This document shows positions 43,301-51,611 of a DNA stretch of 64,000 bases, piece after piece (within the stretch, counting starts at the first letter, position 1; every line of letters starts with the position of its first letter). The notes beneath the pieces were generated by a model. The model saw only the letters and a list, made by a program, of their open reading frames with translations. It ran no database searches and was not told where the DNA came from. The position numbers and the translations under genes are program-made. Origin of the DNA: Serinibacter arcticus (GTDB lineage Bacteria > Actinomycetota > Actinomycetes > Actinomycetales > Beutenbergiaceae); contig NZ_RHPJ01000001.1 in the NCBI RefSeq assembly GCF_004786095.1, forward strand, positions 930,001-994,000, given 5' to 3'.

Positions 43301-46300
43301 GCGATGTTCGTGAGGGGCTTGAACTCGCTGCTGCCCGGGTCGACGACGCCGGCACCCGTGGTGAACACGGACTCGAAGGGCACCCAGGCGTTGCCGAGGC
43401 GGTCCTTGACGCCGTTGCTCACCGTGAACCGGTACGCGGTGCGCGGGGCAAGGGGCTCGGCCGGCGCGAAGTTGATCGTGTCGTTGCCGCCGGAGGTGTT
43501 GACCGAGCCCGCGACGGCGGAGCCGTCGGAGACGCGGAACAACTGGACGTTGCCGGGCATCGTGGCGTCGTCGACGCCGAAGCCGGCGTACGGCACCTTG
43601 ATGGTGGCGGCGACGCCGCCGTTGGTGTCGGCGTCGAGCGACCGGTTCTCCGGGAACACGGTCCAGATGTGCGGGCTCGTGTACTCGATCGCCTTCACAT
43701 CGACGTAGGCGATCTTGGTGTTGAAGCCGCTCTTGGGGTCGAGCGTCAGACGCCCGTCCCAGACGCCCACGGTGACCGTGGTGGTGCGGAACTCGGCCGC
43801 GGCGGTGGCCTGGTAGGCGTTGATGCCGACCGCGCCCTCGACGTTGACCGTGTGCTGGGAGTCGTACGTCGTCGCGCCCATCTGGTCGCCGACCGCCACG
43901 GTGACCTCGTAGAGGCCCTCCGGAACGGCGAGCTCCCACGTGCCCTCGGTCTTGACACCGTTGGTGCCGTTGCCGTTGTCGACGTCCCCGTACTGCATGT
44001 GCAGCATCGAGTCCAGACGCTCGTCGATGCCGGGACGGTTGCGGTCGCGTCCGTTGGTCAGGAGCGCGAGGTCCTTGCCCTCCTCGTCGACCCAGCCGTA
44101 GGTCAGGCCGGTGCCCTGGTTCGCGCTGCTGCGCGCGCCGTAGGCCTGGCCCCAGTCCGCGACGTAGCCGCCGGCCGGCACCGCGTTGGCGGCCGTGAAG
44201 TCGACCTTGATGTTCGTGGTGTTGGGGACGCGGGGACGGGAGAGCGCCTCGTTGGAGCCGGTCGAGACGTTGCCCGCTCCGTCGACGGCGACGACCGAGT
44301 AGAAGTAGGTCGTGCCGTTGGTGACGGTCCGGTCGACGTACGTCGTGCCGGCCACGAGACCCGTGCCCGAGATGACGATGCCATTGGCGGCAGCGCCGGG
44401 CTCGAGCGAGCGCTTGACCCGGTAGCCGACGGTGTCGGTGGAGGCGCTGGCCGCCCAGGTCAGCGTGACGGAGGTGTCACCGGGGACCTGGGTGAGCGTG
44501 GCGGGTGCGTCCGGGGCCGTCGTGTCGGGCACGAAGGTCCAGCCGCCCTGCACCTCGTTGGACTTCGCCGACTGGTTGCCGGCGGCGTCCACGGCCGTGA
44601 CCACGTAGAAGTACGTGGTGTTGGCGACGGCGGTGGTGTCGGAGAACGTGCGCGTGGTGAGCAGCGCGCTGTTGAGCGGGGTGCCGAGCGGCGCCCCGGC
44701 CGACGTCGCCCGGTACACGCGGTACCCGACGGTGTCGGTGGAGGTGCTGGCGGCCCACGCGAGGGCGACCGAGGAGTCGGCCGCCGTGGCGGTCAGCGCG
44801 GTCGGAGCGGCGGGGGGCGTGGTGTCGCCACCCTGGCGAGCCCAGTCGAGCTTCAGCTTCGCAGCCGACTTGCCCTGGTAGTACTCGACCGCGAGCGTGT
44901 GCGGTCCGTTGCCGAGCTGCACGGTCGCCGTGCGCGGCTCCCGGCCGTTCGAGGCGAACCACGCGTCGATCACGAGAGTGCCGTCCACACGCAGGCGCAT
45001 GCCGTCGTCGTGGAGCGCGGTGAAGGTGTAGCTGCCGGCGCCCTCGTCGATGGTCCGCGTGAAGCGGGCCGAGTACTCGGCGGCGGGGATGCCGTTGCCG
45101 GGTGCGACACCAGAGGCGTGCGCGAAGTCGAGCGCCGTGGTGCAGGTCTCCGCGATCGAGGTGCCCGCGAAGGCTCGCCCCGCGAAGTACGTGCCGGTCC
45201 ACTTTGTGGGAGCGCAGGTGGCAGGCGGCTGGCCGGCCACGTACGTCATGTCGACCTTGAGTCGCGCCGCGGACTTGCCCTGGTAGTACTCGACGACGAC
45301 CTGGTGAGGGCCTGCAGCGAGGTCCACCGACGCGGTCTTCAGCTCCCGACCGTTCGATGCGACCCAGGCGTCGATCACGAGGGACCCGTCCACGTACAGA
45401 CGCATGCCGTCGTCGTGAAGCGCCGTGAAGGTGTAGGTACCGGCACCGCGGTCGACCGTGGTCGTGAATCGAGCGGAGTACTCGGAGGTGGGCACACCGT
45501 TGCCCAGCGTGCCACCCGAGACGTGACCCTGATCAATGGCCGAAAGGCAGTCCTCGGCGATGGCGACACCGGCGAGATTGCGGCCGGAGAAGTACTCGGT
45601 GGTCCACTTGGTGGGGGCGCAGGTGGCAGGCGGCTGGCCGGCCACGTACGTCATGTCGACCTTGAGTCGCGCCGCAGACTTGCCCTGGTAGTACTCGACG
45701 ACGACCTGGTGAGGGCCGGCAGCGAGGTCCACCGATGCGGTCTTCAGCTCCCGACCGTTCGATGCCACCCAGGCGTTGATGACGAGCGAGCCGTCGACGT
45801 ACAGACGCATGCCGTCGTCGTGCACGGCCGTGAAGGTGTACGTGCCGGCGCCGCGGTCCACGGTGCTGGTGAAGCGCGCCGAGTACTCGGCGGCGGGGAC
45901 GCCGTTGCCCAGAGCAACGCCGGAGACGTGTCCCTGGTCGATGGCGGTGACGCAGTCCTGCGCGATCGGCACGCCGGCGAGGGCGCGACCAGCGAAGTAC
46001 TGCACCGACCAGCTGGTCGTCGCACACACCTCCGGACCGCCGCCGGGCACCGTGACGGAGACGGTGTTCGAGGCGACCGAGCGACCGGTCGTGCCGGCCG
46101 CGACGAGCGCGTACCGGTAGGTGGTGCCGGCGGCCACGGTGGCGTCGGTGTAGCTCGTGCCGGTCAGGCCGGACGCGAGCGGGAGGCCCGTGGTGGAGAC
46201 GACGAGTGACGTCGAGCGGTACAGGTCGTACGTCGTCGCACCCTGGACGCCGGCCCACGTGAGGGCGGCGGAGGACCCGGAGAGCGTGCCGGACAGCACG

Positions 46301-48741
46301 GGCGCCGCGGGGGCGACCGGGGCGGCCGGGACGACGGCGGAGGCCTCGTTCGAGGCGCCGGAGACGAGCCCGGTGCTCCCGACCGCGACGACCGCGTAGT
46401 GGTAGGTCGTGCCCGCGGCGACACCGGTGTCGGAGAAGGCCGAGGCCGTCAGCGGCGTGGCGTTCAGCGGGGCACCGGTGACCGCGACCGGGGAGGTGGT
46501 GGAACGGAACACGTTCCACGTGACGTCGGGCGCGGTGGCCCACGTGAGGCTGACCGAGGCGTTGTTGGCGCCGAGCGCGGCGGCCAGGTCGGTCGGGGCA
46601 CCCGGGGCGACCGGCGCCGCGGGGACCTGGAGCGTGGCCTCGGCCGAGGCCGGGGAGGCTCCGCCGACGTTCTTGGCGACGACGACGTAGTGGTAGGTGC
46701 TGCCGGCGCTCAGGCCGGTGTCGGTGAAGGTGGGCGACGTGAGCCCGGCGACCAGGGGCTGGCCGGTGGTGGCGACGGGAGAGGTGCCTGATCGGAAGAC
46801 CACGTACTCCTCGGCGCCGTCGACGGCGGACCACGCGAGCGTGGCCGAGGTCTTGTCGGCGCCGAGCGTGGCGGTGACGCCCTGCGGGGCGGTGGGCGCC
46901 TCGACGGCGTCGGCGACGAGGTAGACCTCGAGGAACGACAGCTTCGTGTTGATGCCGCCGGCCTCGACGGTCAGCTGACCGTCGGTGACCTCGACGGTCG
47001 CGACGCCCTGCTCGAACTGCGGCCCGGAGGTCGCGGACGGCTTGAAGTCGGTGATGACGCTCTGGCCCTCGACCTTGATGGTGTGCGTGCTGTTGTAGTT
47101 GCCCTGGGAGCTGTCCCCGACGGCCGCGACGACGGCGTACGTGCCGTTCGGGACGTCGTGGACGTAGGTCCCGCGCTCACCGTTCACACCGGTCGTGCCG
47201 GGAGGGGTCGCCTCGCCGTACGCCATGTGGATGATCGACAGCAGGCGGGAGTCGCTCGGCTGACCGGCGTCGGCGGTGCGGACGCGGGTGTTGATCGAGA
47301 AGTCGAACGGGGTGGCGTCGTCCGCCGTCACCCAGCCCGACTCGGCCGCTGCCGTGTAGGCAGCTCCGGAGTCCTTCGTGTAGCCGGTCGCCGCTGCTGC
47401 GGCGGCCGTGGTGAAGTCGATCTTCGCGATCGGCTCGCCCTCGGGGGCGGGCGTGGTGCCGGCGACCGTCGCGGCGGGCGAGACGTTGCCCGAGCTGTCG
47501 ACGGCGACGACAGCGTAGTTCCAGACCTGGCCGACGAACGTGTCGTTGTCGGTGAACGTGGTGCCGACCAGCGGCGTCGCGCCTCCGAGGCCGTTGCCCG
47601 TCGTGGCGACCGGCGTCGTGGCCGAGCGGAAGACGCGGTAGCCGACGACGTCGGTGTCCGCCGGGGCGACCCACGCGAGCGGGGTGCTGTCGGTGGCCGC
47701 AGCGGCCGTCAGGTTGGTGACGGCGGCGGGCGGCGTGGTGTCGAGCTGCTGCACGGCGAAGCGCTCGAACGGCAGGACGATCGGGGCGGTCTCGGCCATG
47801 TTCCGCTTCGTGCCGAAGATGCCGCCGACCCCGGTCGAGCCGGCCGTCTTCACGTTGCCCGTGAGGAGCGCGCCGTCGACGAAGTTGCGCGGCAGGGGGA
47901 TCGTGCCGATGTTGACGGGCGCGCCCGTGCCGATCTGGTAGGAGCCCGTGGCCGAGTTGGCGGTGCCGTCGATGTCGAGCTGCAGCGTCACCGGCGTCGT
48001 GCCCGTGATGGTGGTCCTGGTCGTGTTGAAGAGCTTCTGCGTGGTGGTGTTGCCGGCGTCGGTGTTCGCGACGCCGTTGACCTCGGTGATGAGCTGGATC
48101 TGGCGAGCGGTCGCGTCCGGGGCGGCCACGACGAACTTGACGTAGTTGTCGTCGGTCGGGCCGAACCACAGGCCCCCCTGGGCCGAGCTGGTGGCGGCGT
48201 CGGGCATGGCGAAGGTGGTCGTGAGACGGACCTTCTTGCCGACGGTGTCGAGCGGGACGCCGAGGGTGTTGTCCTGCTTGTTCTTGGTGGTGTCGTTGCC
48301 CGACGTGCCGAAGACGCCGAACGCGATGCCCTTGGACGTCGTCAGGTTCAGGCGACCGCCGGCGACGCCGAGGTTCTGGGGCAGGTACGCGCTGCGCTGC
48401 GTCGCGTCGGTGGCGTTGATCTTGCTCGAGGCCGGCTGCACGATGCTGAAACCGGTGGGGATGTCGCCGGCGCCGTTGAGGCCACCGTCGGTGCCGGTGA
48501 ACTCCAGGGCGACGTCGTTGTCGGGAGCCACCTCCGACGGGGTGAGGGGGGAGTAGGGGGCGGAGGCCCACGTGGTCGGGTCGGCCGGGACGTCAGCGAT
48601 GGGGATCGCGGCGGCGGGGACCGCCGACAGCACCATCGTCGTCGTCACAGCGGCCGCCGCGAGCGCGGCGACCGCGCGCGTGCGCCGTCGACTCGCTCGC
48701 GTGAGGCCGGAGAAGGGATCGGGTAAGACAGGTCGACGCAT
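37306..48741 (-). CDS. Giant secreted multidomain surface protein (3811 residues)
   Basis: The start is ATG 48741, preceded by GAGAGG, and opens a signal peptide (residues 1-45, ending AVPAAA). Approximate modules are: beta-sandwich 60-320; FN3 338-425; a glycan-binding-like module 441-608; three FN3 615-900; three PA14 905-1310; two FN3 to 1505; the second glycan module 1510-1688; Big_5-like 1690-1795; sorbosone-dehydrogenase-like propeller 1804-2285 (ATGIRNAYDLVYHSNGHIYV, GGYYGHPNP); ASH-like 2286-2395; lectin-like 2400-2590; three more glycan modules 2600-3130; Ig-like to 3225; ASH/lectin-like to 3550; FN3 3553-3648; malectin 3650-3811. No LPXTG or membrane anchor is seen, so it is secreted or bound through its lectin-type modules. 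Role is probably adhesion or glycan binding. Confidence 0.85.
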   Translation of the reverse strand: MRRPVLPDPFSGLTRASRRRTRAVAALAAAAVTTTMVLSAVPAAAIPIADVPADPTTWASAPYSPLTPSEVAPDNDVALEFTGTDGGLNGAGDIPTGFSIVQPASSKINATDATQRSAYLPQNLGVAGGRLNLTTSKGIAFGVFGTSGNDTTKNKQDNTLGVPLDTVGKKVRLTTTFAMPDAATSSAQGGLWFGPTDDNYVKFVVAAPDATARQIQLITEVNGVANTDAGNTTTQKLFNTTRTTITGTTPVTLQLDIDGTANSATGSYQIGTGAPVNIGTIPLPRNFVDGALLTGNVKTAGSTGVGGIFGTKRNMAETAPIVLPFERFAVQQLDTTPPAAVTNLTAAAATDSTPLAWVAPADTDVVGYRVFRSATTPVATTGNGLGGATPLVGTTFTDNDTFVGQVWNYAVVAVDSSGNVSPAATVAGTTPAPEGEPIAKIDFTTAAAAAATGYTKDSGAAYTAAAESGWVTADDATPFDFSINTRVRTADAGQPSDSRLLSIIHMAYGEATPPGTTGVNGERGTYVHDVPNGTYAVVAAVGDSSQGNYNSTHTIKVEGQSVITDFKPSATSGPQFEQGVATVEVTDGQLTVEAGGINTKLSFLEVYLVADAVEAPTAPQGVTATLGADKTSATLAWSAVDGAEEYVVFRSGTSPVATTGQPLVAGLTSPTFTDTGLSAGSTYHYVVVAKNVGGASPASAEATLQVPAAPVAPGAPTDLAAALGANNASVSLTWATAPDVTWNVFRSTTSPVAVTGAPLNATPLTASAFSDTGVAAGTTYHYAVVAVGSTGLVSGASNEASAVVPAAPVAPAAPVLSGTLSGSSAALTWAGVQGATTYDLYRSTSLVVSTTGLPLASGLTGTSYTDATVAAGTTYRYALVAAGTTGRSVASNTVSVTVPGGGPEVCATTSWSVQYFAGRALAGVPIAQDCVTAIDQGHVSGVALGNGVPAAEYSARFTSTVDRGAGTYTFTAVHDDGMRLYVDGSLVINAWVASNGRELKTASVDLAAGPHQVVVEYYQGKSAARLKVDMTYVAGQPPATCAPTKWTTEYFSGRNLAGVAIAEDCLSAIDQGHVSGGTLGNGVPTSEYSARFTTTVDRGAGTYTFTALHDDGMRLYVDGSLVIDAWVASNGRELKTASVDLAAGPHQVVVEYYQGKSAARLKVDMTYVAGQPPATCAPTKWTGTYFAGRAFAGTSIAETCTTALDFAHASGVAPGNGIPAAEYSARFTRTIDEGAGSYTFTALHDDGMRLRVDGTLVIDAWFASNGREPRTATVQLGNGPHTLAVEYYQGKSAAKLKLDWARQGGDTTPPAAPTALTATAADSSVALAWAASTSTDTVGYRVYRATSAGAPLGTPLNSALLTTRTFSDTTAVANTTYFYVVTAVDAAGNQSAKSNEVQGGWTFVPDTTAPDAPATLTQVPGDTSVTLTWAASASTDTVGYRVKRSLEPGAAANGIVISGTGLVAGTTYVDRTVTNGTTYFYSVVAVDGAGNVSTGSNEALSRPRVPNTTNIKVDFTAANAVPAGGYVADWGQAYGARSSANQGTGLTYGWVDEEGKDLALLTNGRDRNRPGIDERLDSMLHMQYGDVDNGNGTNGVKTEGTWELAVPEGLYEVTVAVGDQMGATTYDSQHTVNVEGAVGINAYQATAAAEFRTTTVTVGVWDGRLTLDPKSGFNTKIAYVDVKAIEYTSPHIWTVFPENRSLDADTNGGVAATIKVPYAGFGVDDATMPGNVQLFRVSDGSAVAGSVNTSGGNDTINFAPAEPLAPRTAYRFTVSNGVKDRLGNAWVPFESVFTTGAGVVDPGSSEFKPLTNIAFEKVELPIGDGKYWASFVFGPDGKLYGSTIGQGLFRFTVNTDGTLTNMENLGYAGIAMIGLLFDQSSTAGDLKLWVTNTSPNVSNEQNQWASGISQLTGANLQNRKQVFTEMPRSQSDHLTNSMIYGPGGDIYVLQGSNQAGGDLDGTWGQRGEQLLTAALLHFDPDHARVRAAVTDAEGDNPLSVKTAQGGTYDPYATDAPLKIYATGIRNAYDLVYHSNGHIYVPTNGTAAGGNTPGVTYNAATNTYTRQAAAGIPGFASVNGQDVTAACRARDARDATYTPRSVPPTSNVPTQRDHLYDVVEGGYYGHPNPTRCEWVLHEGNDPANPPKWGGGAAGNQTKYLPTVLPESNYKGVAYDFEFNKSPNGALEYQSSTFGGQLAKALVVVRFSNNNDLIFMQVDPATGKVLGAQTEVGLTGVPNTTMQGVGGFNDPLEVVEDTRNGNLYINQYDRAGSAQKLYLLRVPASQQAATVKVSKDELVLSAAKSNAGNASAAQKTDVESFTITNSSTESVALTGSITGTNAAEFTVVGSLPTTLAAGASATVQVRFTPGTTIGERSARLTLVGGKTTINLGLYGLSTNGIEGGNEPPLNSVLGTLGYEINIGWTNLEVGMNPAAIGEEVLEPLFVRSGTGPVSWKPLAHYAPPENIPFGWYTGDGTAADRRQLGAINGTNTVGGGYQSLLPPVTAGSTMSFDPGANEFGFYYFSGVFNRYGFTEDRLNTPAANAHRARIYPAKNRSGVLIANTYVVAFEDASNGDYQDYLFVVSGIKPKTDTGSGGSAIKVDFTTAAGGLVAGYLRDFGQAFGPKTGSDQGTGLTYGWKGQTTEDDLDISVGGTTPGNGRDRNSAQADARLDSFMHMQPTNVAGTFNGTNVNAYWELQVPNGTYEVTVGVGDPTVGTDTESHLIRAEGTTILTAFTPSGAAGSNTRHKVSTGTVTVTDGHLTIDPVGGVNTKIGFVDVVPVGVVDPGGDDPSDGAQVKMTFQPTGTPVPQGWTAETGGAFAVDRGYGWLNEATSQPIARPDATRYRTAPTGGIAFPTAAQQQGFAFLDNATQPTYTNGFWEYAVPNGTYEVAVSVGDANFLDSTHGVRVEGQPVITSFVPTATTPQQIGVRTVTVTDGRVTIRNGGTNTKLNWVSIKGEGLAPTTPTTSLSYSFRPTGAPVPAGWTADTGAAYNATSGSGWLVAGTPTDRSAMTRLRTAAAAGITYPTNDQPRQGLILMQATTTSGEPISGGTVGTWERALANGTYTVEVSVGDAGFTDSVHGVSAEGVALVTNYTPTGAAPFGTGSATVQVTDGRLTLTPTGVNTKLNWVRISGTALTAPSITARVNGTAVAGTYNGGAATVDLSASVASDATLASLSYTLDGGAATPYTAPFTVAAVGTHQVVVTATDSAGRTSTRTLTLEVLNIGGTVKLTNGQVVRQGDGTPIPGLYEDVLVMHRVNSLGTAETHQSLKFNDTVTLTVGNTGTKDLRITSLDLGGATGQFEIVGAPTLPLLIAPGASVPLTVKFVATNGGRGVRTGTLTMATSDPAAANRVVQLRGGYMTAPEGGSELSLEHIFQLYGSTTTSGVPASATSIGNGSEIPGAPLNGDEVRSFQWKRLDNTKPVQAVQLAAFHGCCGQTENFNINGASATHAGPYGQAIYPLKSDGTKTAISTNPTGNFGITVAGQSTTQTQWMAVKMWPVKDAAGKVVPGSWFAGHDYINSPAQCGTGPTNCDFQDNVYLVTNVLPVASSDTTAPTAPAAPTGVANATGVDLTWAASTDADLIGYRIERGTSATGPWTNLGGALLTGTTFRDNGAAAAATTHYRVVAVDASGNATASAVAAINTGAIVAAPIRINAGGPALTLGGVTWQADAFFSGGKTYANNAITDILGTTNDALYRTERSATTGPGTFSYNVPVSSSGTYEVKLHFAEIYHGATGGGAGGTGKRVFSVNLEGGPVEIANLDINARVAPMTALITTNTIAVTDGTLNMTFTSTVDQPKVSAIEIVKVP
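44812..46026 (-). repeat. Three 405-nt tandem repeats encoding PA14 domains
   Basis: Copies at about 45622-46026, 45217-45621 and 44812-45216 keep an exact 405-nt (135-codon) period, fixed by the shared GACTTGCCCTGGTA at 45677, 45272 and 44867. The first two copies are nearly identical over long stretches, including silent positions; the third has diverged. This indicates a recent tandem duplication within the giant gene and a site prone to copy-number change or assembly collapse. Confidence 0.85.
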
Positions 48742-49290
48742 CGGAGGTCCTCTCGAGAACGGGGTCTCAGGCACAGGATGCGGACGCGCTTCGGTGAAGC
48801 CGTGAACGTCGTTGTCGGAGCGAATTCCCACGCACCTGGTACCTGCTCGAAAAGTAGGCGACGATTCCTACCTCAACAAGGCGCGGAAACTTCGTGAGAC
48901 GTGAGGTATGCGGACCTCAGGACCGTGGAATCGGTGCCATCGCTGGCTTTCCCCGGGTTTCCGCTGCTCGCGGCCCACCCAGGGTTCTCCCATAAATATG
49001 GTGGCGCTAACAGTCCTAACCGACCCACTGCGCAATTCCTGAGCATTTCCTAAATAAAACGGGCCGTGCGCCACCCCGCGCAAGGAACGCCGCATTCCCA
49101 CTGACGCATAGGGAGAACATAGATTCTCGTTGCAAAATTTCGACCATCAGAGAACCAGCGTTGTCGCGCGGTTTGACATCCACTGGATCGCCCGTGCGCC
49201 TGTGTGGGCAGGCCGGGTGCGACGTGAGCCGAGTCACCACTAGGGTCGAGGCACCGCGGGCGCTGATGCTCGCATCTCCTGGGGGAAACC
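48742..49290. other. 549-nt AT-enriched divergent intergenic region
   Basis: This is the longest gap in the window, between the divergent genes for the giant protein and the CshA-type protein. The stretch 48985-49145 is unusually AT-rich for this genome (CATAAATATGG near 48990, CCTAAATAAAACGG near 49049). TTGACA at 49172-49177 is a possible -35 for the forward gene, without a good -10. It should hold two promoters and a long 5' leader for the giant gene. I found no credible coding region or known RNA element. Confidence 0.5.
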
Positions 49291-50847
49291 ATGATCGACT
49301 CACGCCTGCGCGCGCTGTCCACCGCCACCCTGGCGGCCGTCGCGATCGCCCTGACCGGACCGGCCGTCGCGAGCGCCGCACCCGGCGCCGCCGCACCGAG
49401 CAGCCCGGTCTCGTCGGAGGTCGTCACCGACGACCTTCCGGCGGCCGACGCGAACGACGCCGACGCCGACGCCGACGCCGGGCAGCCTGCCGCGCCGTCG
49501 CCGTCGCCGTCGCCGGTGCCCACCGAGGACGTGGACGACGAGCTGCCGGCGGAAAGCGCCGACCCGATCATCGACGGCGGCACGGACGAGGAGCCGTTCG
49601 AGCCGATCGATGGCGAGGTCGAGGCGGCGCCGACCGCCCCCGAGGAGTCGGAGGTCGCCACCGACGCCGTGCTCATCGCCGCCGAGGAGTTCTACCGCGA
49701 TCTGACCATCCCGATCGACGGCGTCGCGGACTTCGGTCCGGCCTCGGCGTTCTCCCCCATCACGCAGGGTGTCGATCCGGAACGTGTGACCTACTTCTTC
49801 TACGCCTCGGGCGCGGGAGAGCTCGTCCAGTCCGGCGAGCTCAAGACGCCGGAGGGCGTCTGGTCCGTCGATCCGGTCACGACCGTCGTCACGTTCACCC
49901 CGCTCCCGGGTTACGCCGGAAACGTGCCCGCCCTGGGTGTCACCGCCAGTGTCGTCACGATGGACGGGGGGAGTCGCGCTCACGGCAACCTCTTCGTCGA
50001 GATCGACGACGTCGAGCTGACCGCTCGCGACGGCCTCGACCGCGTGCCGGTGGGCTGGACGGCCTTCTTCGCCCCGCTGGTCACGCTCGTCACGCCCGGC
50101 CAGTCCGAGGTCCTCGGTGTCGAGCTCGTCGATCCGATCGACGGCCCGACCATGGCCGACAGCGTCGAGGTCCCCGGCGAGGGCACCTGGCGCATCGACG
50201 ACGCGACCGGTCACATCACGTTCGAGCCCCTGCCCGGGTTCGCCGGCCCGGTCACCCCGCTCGGCTACGTCGCGTGGGACGCCAACGGCAACAACGCGCG
50301 GGCACTCCTGCGGGTCGAGCTGCTCGTGCGCCCGACCGCCTCGGACGCGTCAGCCACGGTCACCGCGGGCTCCCCGGCCGTCTTCGACCTGGACGCGATC
50401 ACCGCTGCGGGGACGGCGCCCACGACCGAGTGGGCCCTGGTCTCCCCCGCCACCGGCGCCGCGGTGCGCGACCTGACCGTCACGGTGCCCGGCGAGGGTC
50501 TGTGGTACCTCGATCTCGCCAACCGCGACATCTCCTTCTTCGCGGAGGAGGGCTTCACCGGGACGACGACGCCGTTCGAGTACGTCGTGCGGGACGCGGA
50601 CGCCCTCTCCAACAGCGGCACGCTCACCGTGACCGTCCTCCCGGCGGCCGCCGTCGCCCCGCACCCGACCTCGCCCGCCACAGGTCACCGCCCGCACGGC
50701 GCGCTCGCGGCGACGGGCGCAGACGGCGCGGCCGTGGCCGGTGGCGCCGCGACCGGACTGGTGCTGGTGGGTGGGACTCTCCTGGCCCTCCGACGGCGGG
50801 GCGCCCGGGGCAGCTCGGCCCCCGTCACGAACGGCGAGCTCGGCTAG
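49291..50847 (+). CDS. Sortase-anchored CshA-type fibril protein
   Basis: A 518-residue surface protein: signal peptide 1-29 (AVASAAPG), an acidic Asp/Ala and Ser/Pro linker to about 130 encoded by GCCGAC and CCGTCG triplet-pair repeats, then three CshA-type repeats to about 460. The repeats share the pattern GxW-x(6)-TxxVTFxPLPGxAG, followed by Y or V strands and DxNG. The C-terminus has LAATG (472-476), a hydrophobic helix 482-501 and RRR, a class E sortase signal. CshA repeats form adhesive fibrils. ATG 49291 follows a G-rich ribosome binding site. Confidence 0.85.
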   Translation: MIDSRLRALSTATLAAVAIALTGPAVASAAPGAAAPSSPVSSEVVTDDLPAADANDADADADAGQPAAPSPSPSPVPTEDVDDELPAESADPIIDGGTDEEPFEPIDGEVEAAPTAPEESEVATDAVLIAAEEFYRDLTIPIDGVADFGPASAFSPITQGVDPERVTYFFYASGAGELVQSGELKTPEGVWSVDPVTTVVTFTPLPGYAGNVPALGVTASVVTMDGGSRAHGNLFVEIDDVELTARDGLDRVPVGWTAFFAPLVTLVTPGQSEVLGVELVDPIDGPTMADSVEVPGEGTWRIDDATGHITFEPLPGFAGPVTPLGYVAWDANGNNARALLRVELLVRPTASDASATVTAGSPAVFDLDAITAAGTAPTTEWALVSPATGAAVRDLTVTVPGEGLWYLDLANRDISFFAEEGFTGTTTPFEYVVRDADALSNSGTLTVTVLPAAAVAPHPTSPATGHRPHGALAATGADGAAVAGGAATGLVLVGGTLLALRRRGARGSSAPVTNGELG

Positions 50848-50860
50848 GCGAGGCCGCCCC

Positions 50861-50902
50861 CGACGACGGCTGCCCGGTCACCCGACCGGGCGGCCGTCGT
50901 CG
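50861..50902. terminator. Bidirectional terminator between convergent genes
   Basis: CGACGACGGC (50861-50870) pairs with GCCGTCGTCG (50893-50902), and GCCCGGTC (50872-50879) with GACCGGGC (50884-50891), leaving one mismatch and a 4-nt loop. It lies between stops at 50847 (+) and 50913 (-) and is followed by TTCT on the forward strand. Confidence 0.85.
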
Positions 50903-50912
50903 TTCTCGATGG

Positions 50913-51611
50913 TCAGACCAGTCGCCACACGTGGTCGGCCGCACCGGCGGTGGCCGCGATCTGGCGCGCGTTCAGCTCGTCGCTCCCCAGCGACCGCTCC
51001 CTCGCCTCGCGCGGTGAGCGCCCGAACGACTCGTGGCGGGCGACCAGCCGCGCCCGTCTCAGGTCCTCCGGCGGTGCCACGAACCACACCTCGTCCAGCA
51101 GGCCGGCGACGTCGCGCCACGCGCCGTCGCCGCGCAGCAGGTAGTTGCCCTCCGTGATCACGAGCGGCACGTCCGGCCGTACGGGGACGGCCGAACCGAC
51201 CGGCTCCTCCAGGTCACGCCGGAACAGCGGGGCGAGCACCACCCCCGCGAGGGAGGGATCCACGTCCTGGCCGCCCCGCGCGCGCGGGGCGCGCAGGCGC
51301 CGCAGCAGGGCCACGTAGCCCTCGGCATCGAACGTGTCGGCGGCGCCCTTGCGTCCCTCGCGACCGAGCGCGACCAGCACCTCCTGCGCGAGGTGGAAGC
51401 CGTCCATCGGGACGACGACGGCGAGGTCCGGCCCGAGCACCTGGGCCAGGCGCTCCGCGAGGAACGACTTCCCCGCGCCCGGGGCGCCCACGAGGCCGAG
51501 GATGCGCCGCTCCCCCATCGCGGCGAGCTCGCCTGCGCGCTCGGCGAGCGCCTCGATCGTGACGGGCACGGGCACGGGCACCGGCACCGGCGAGGCCCCG
51601 GCACTGCTCAC
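50913..51611 (-). CDS. P-loop nucleoside/sugar kinase family protein
   Basis: A 232-residue P-loop kinase with Walker A GAPGAGKS (about 41-48), PMDGFHLAQEVL as in uridine kinase, pantothenate kinase and FrcK-like proteins, and ITEGNYLLRGDGAWRDV as the Walker B/substrate block. The later segment RARLVARHESFGRSPREA is a lid. Candidate substrates are a nucleoside, pantothenate or fructose; none can be chosen from sequence. GTG 51611 overlaps the PfkB-family gene by 4 nt, so the two kinases are co-translated and may act on one pathway. Confidence 0.82.
   Translation of the reverse strand: MSSAGASPVPVPVPVPVTIEALAERAGELAAMGERRILGLVGAPGAGKSFLAERLAQVLGPDLAVVVPMDGFHLAQEVLVALGREGRKGAADTFDAEGYVALLRRLRAPRARGGQDVDPSLAGVVLAPLFRRDLEEPVGSAVPVRPDVPLVITEGNYLLRGDGAWRDVAGLLDEVWFVAPPEDLRRARLVARHESFGRSPREARERSLGSDELNARQIAATAGAADHVWRLV

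Noticed and set aside
48880-49020. Possible c-di-GMP or c-di-AMP riboswitch before the giant gene
   Set aside because: Some GGAAACC/GGGGAAAGCC-like pieces are present, but the conserved order and pairing of the known aptamers could not be built.
48868-49396. Small open frames in the divergent intergenic region
   Set aside because: No ribosome binding sites, no recognisable motifs, and codon use unlike neighbouring genes.
49445-49530. Triplet-pair repeats as a possible variable-number locus control element
   Set aside because: They encode the Asp/Ala and Ser/Pro linker of the CshA-type protein in frame and need no other explanation.
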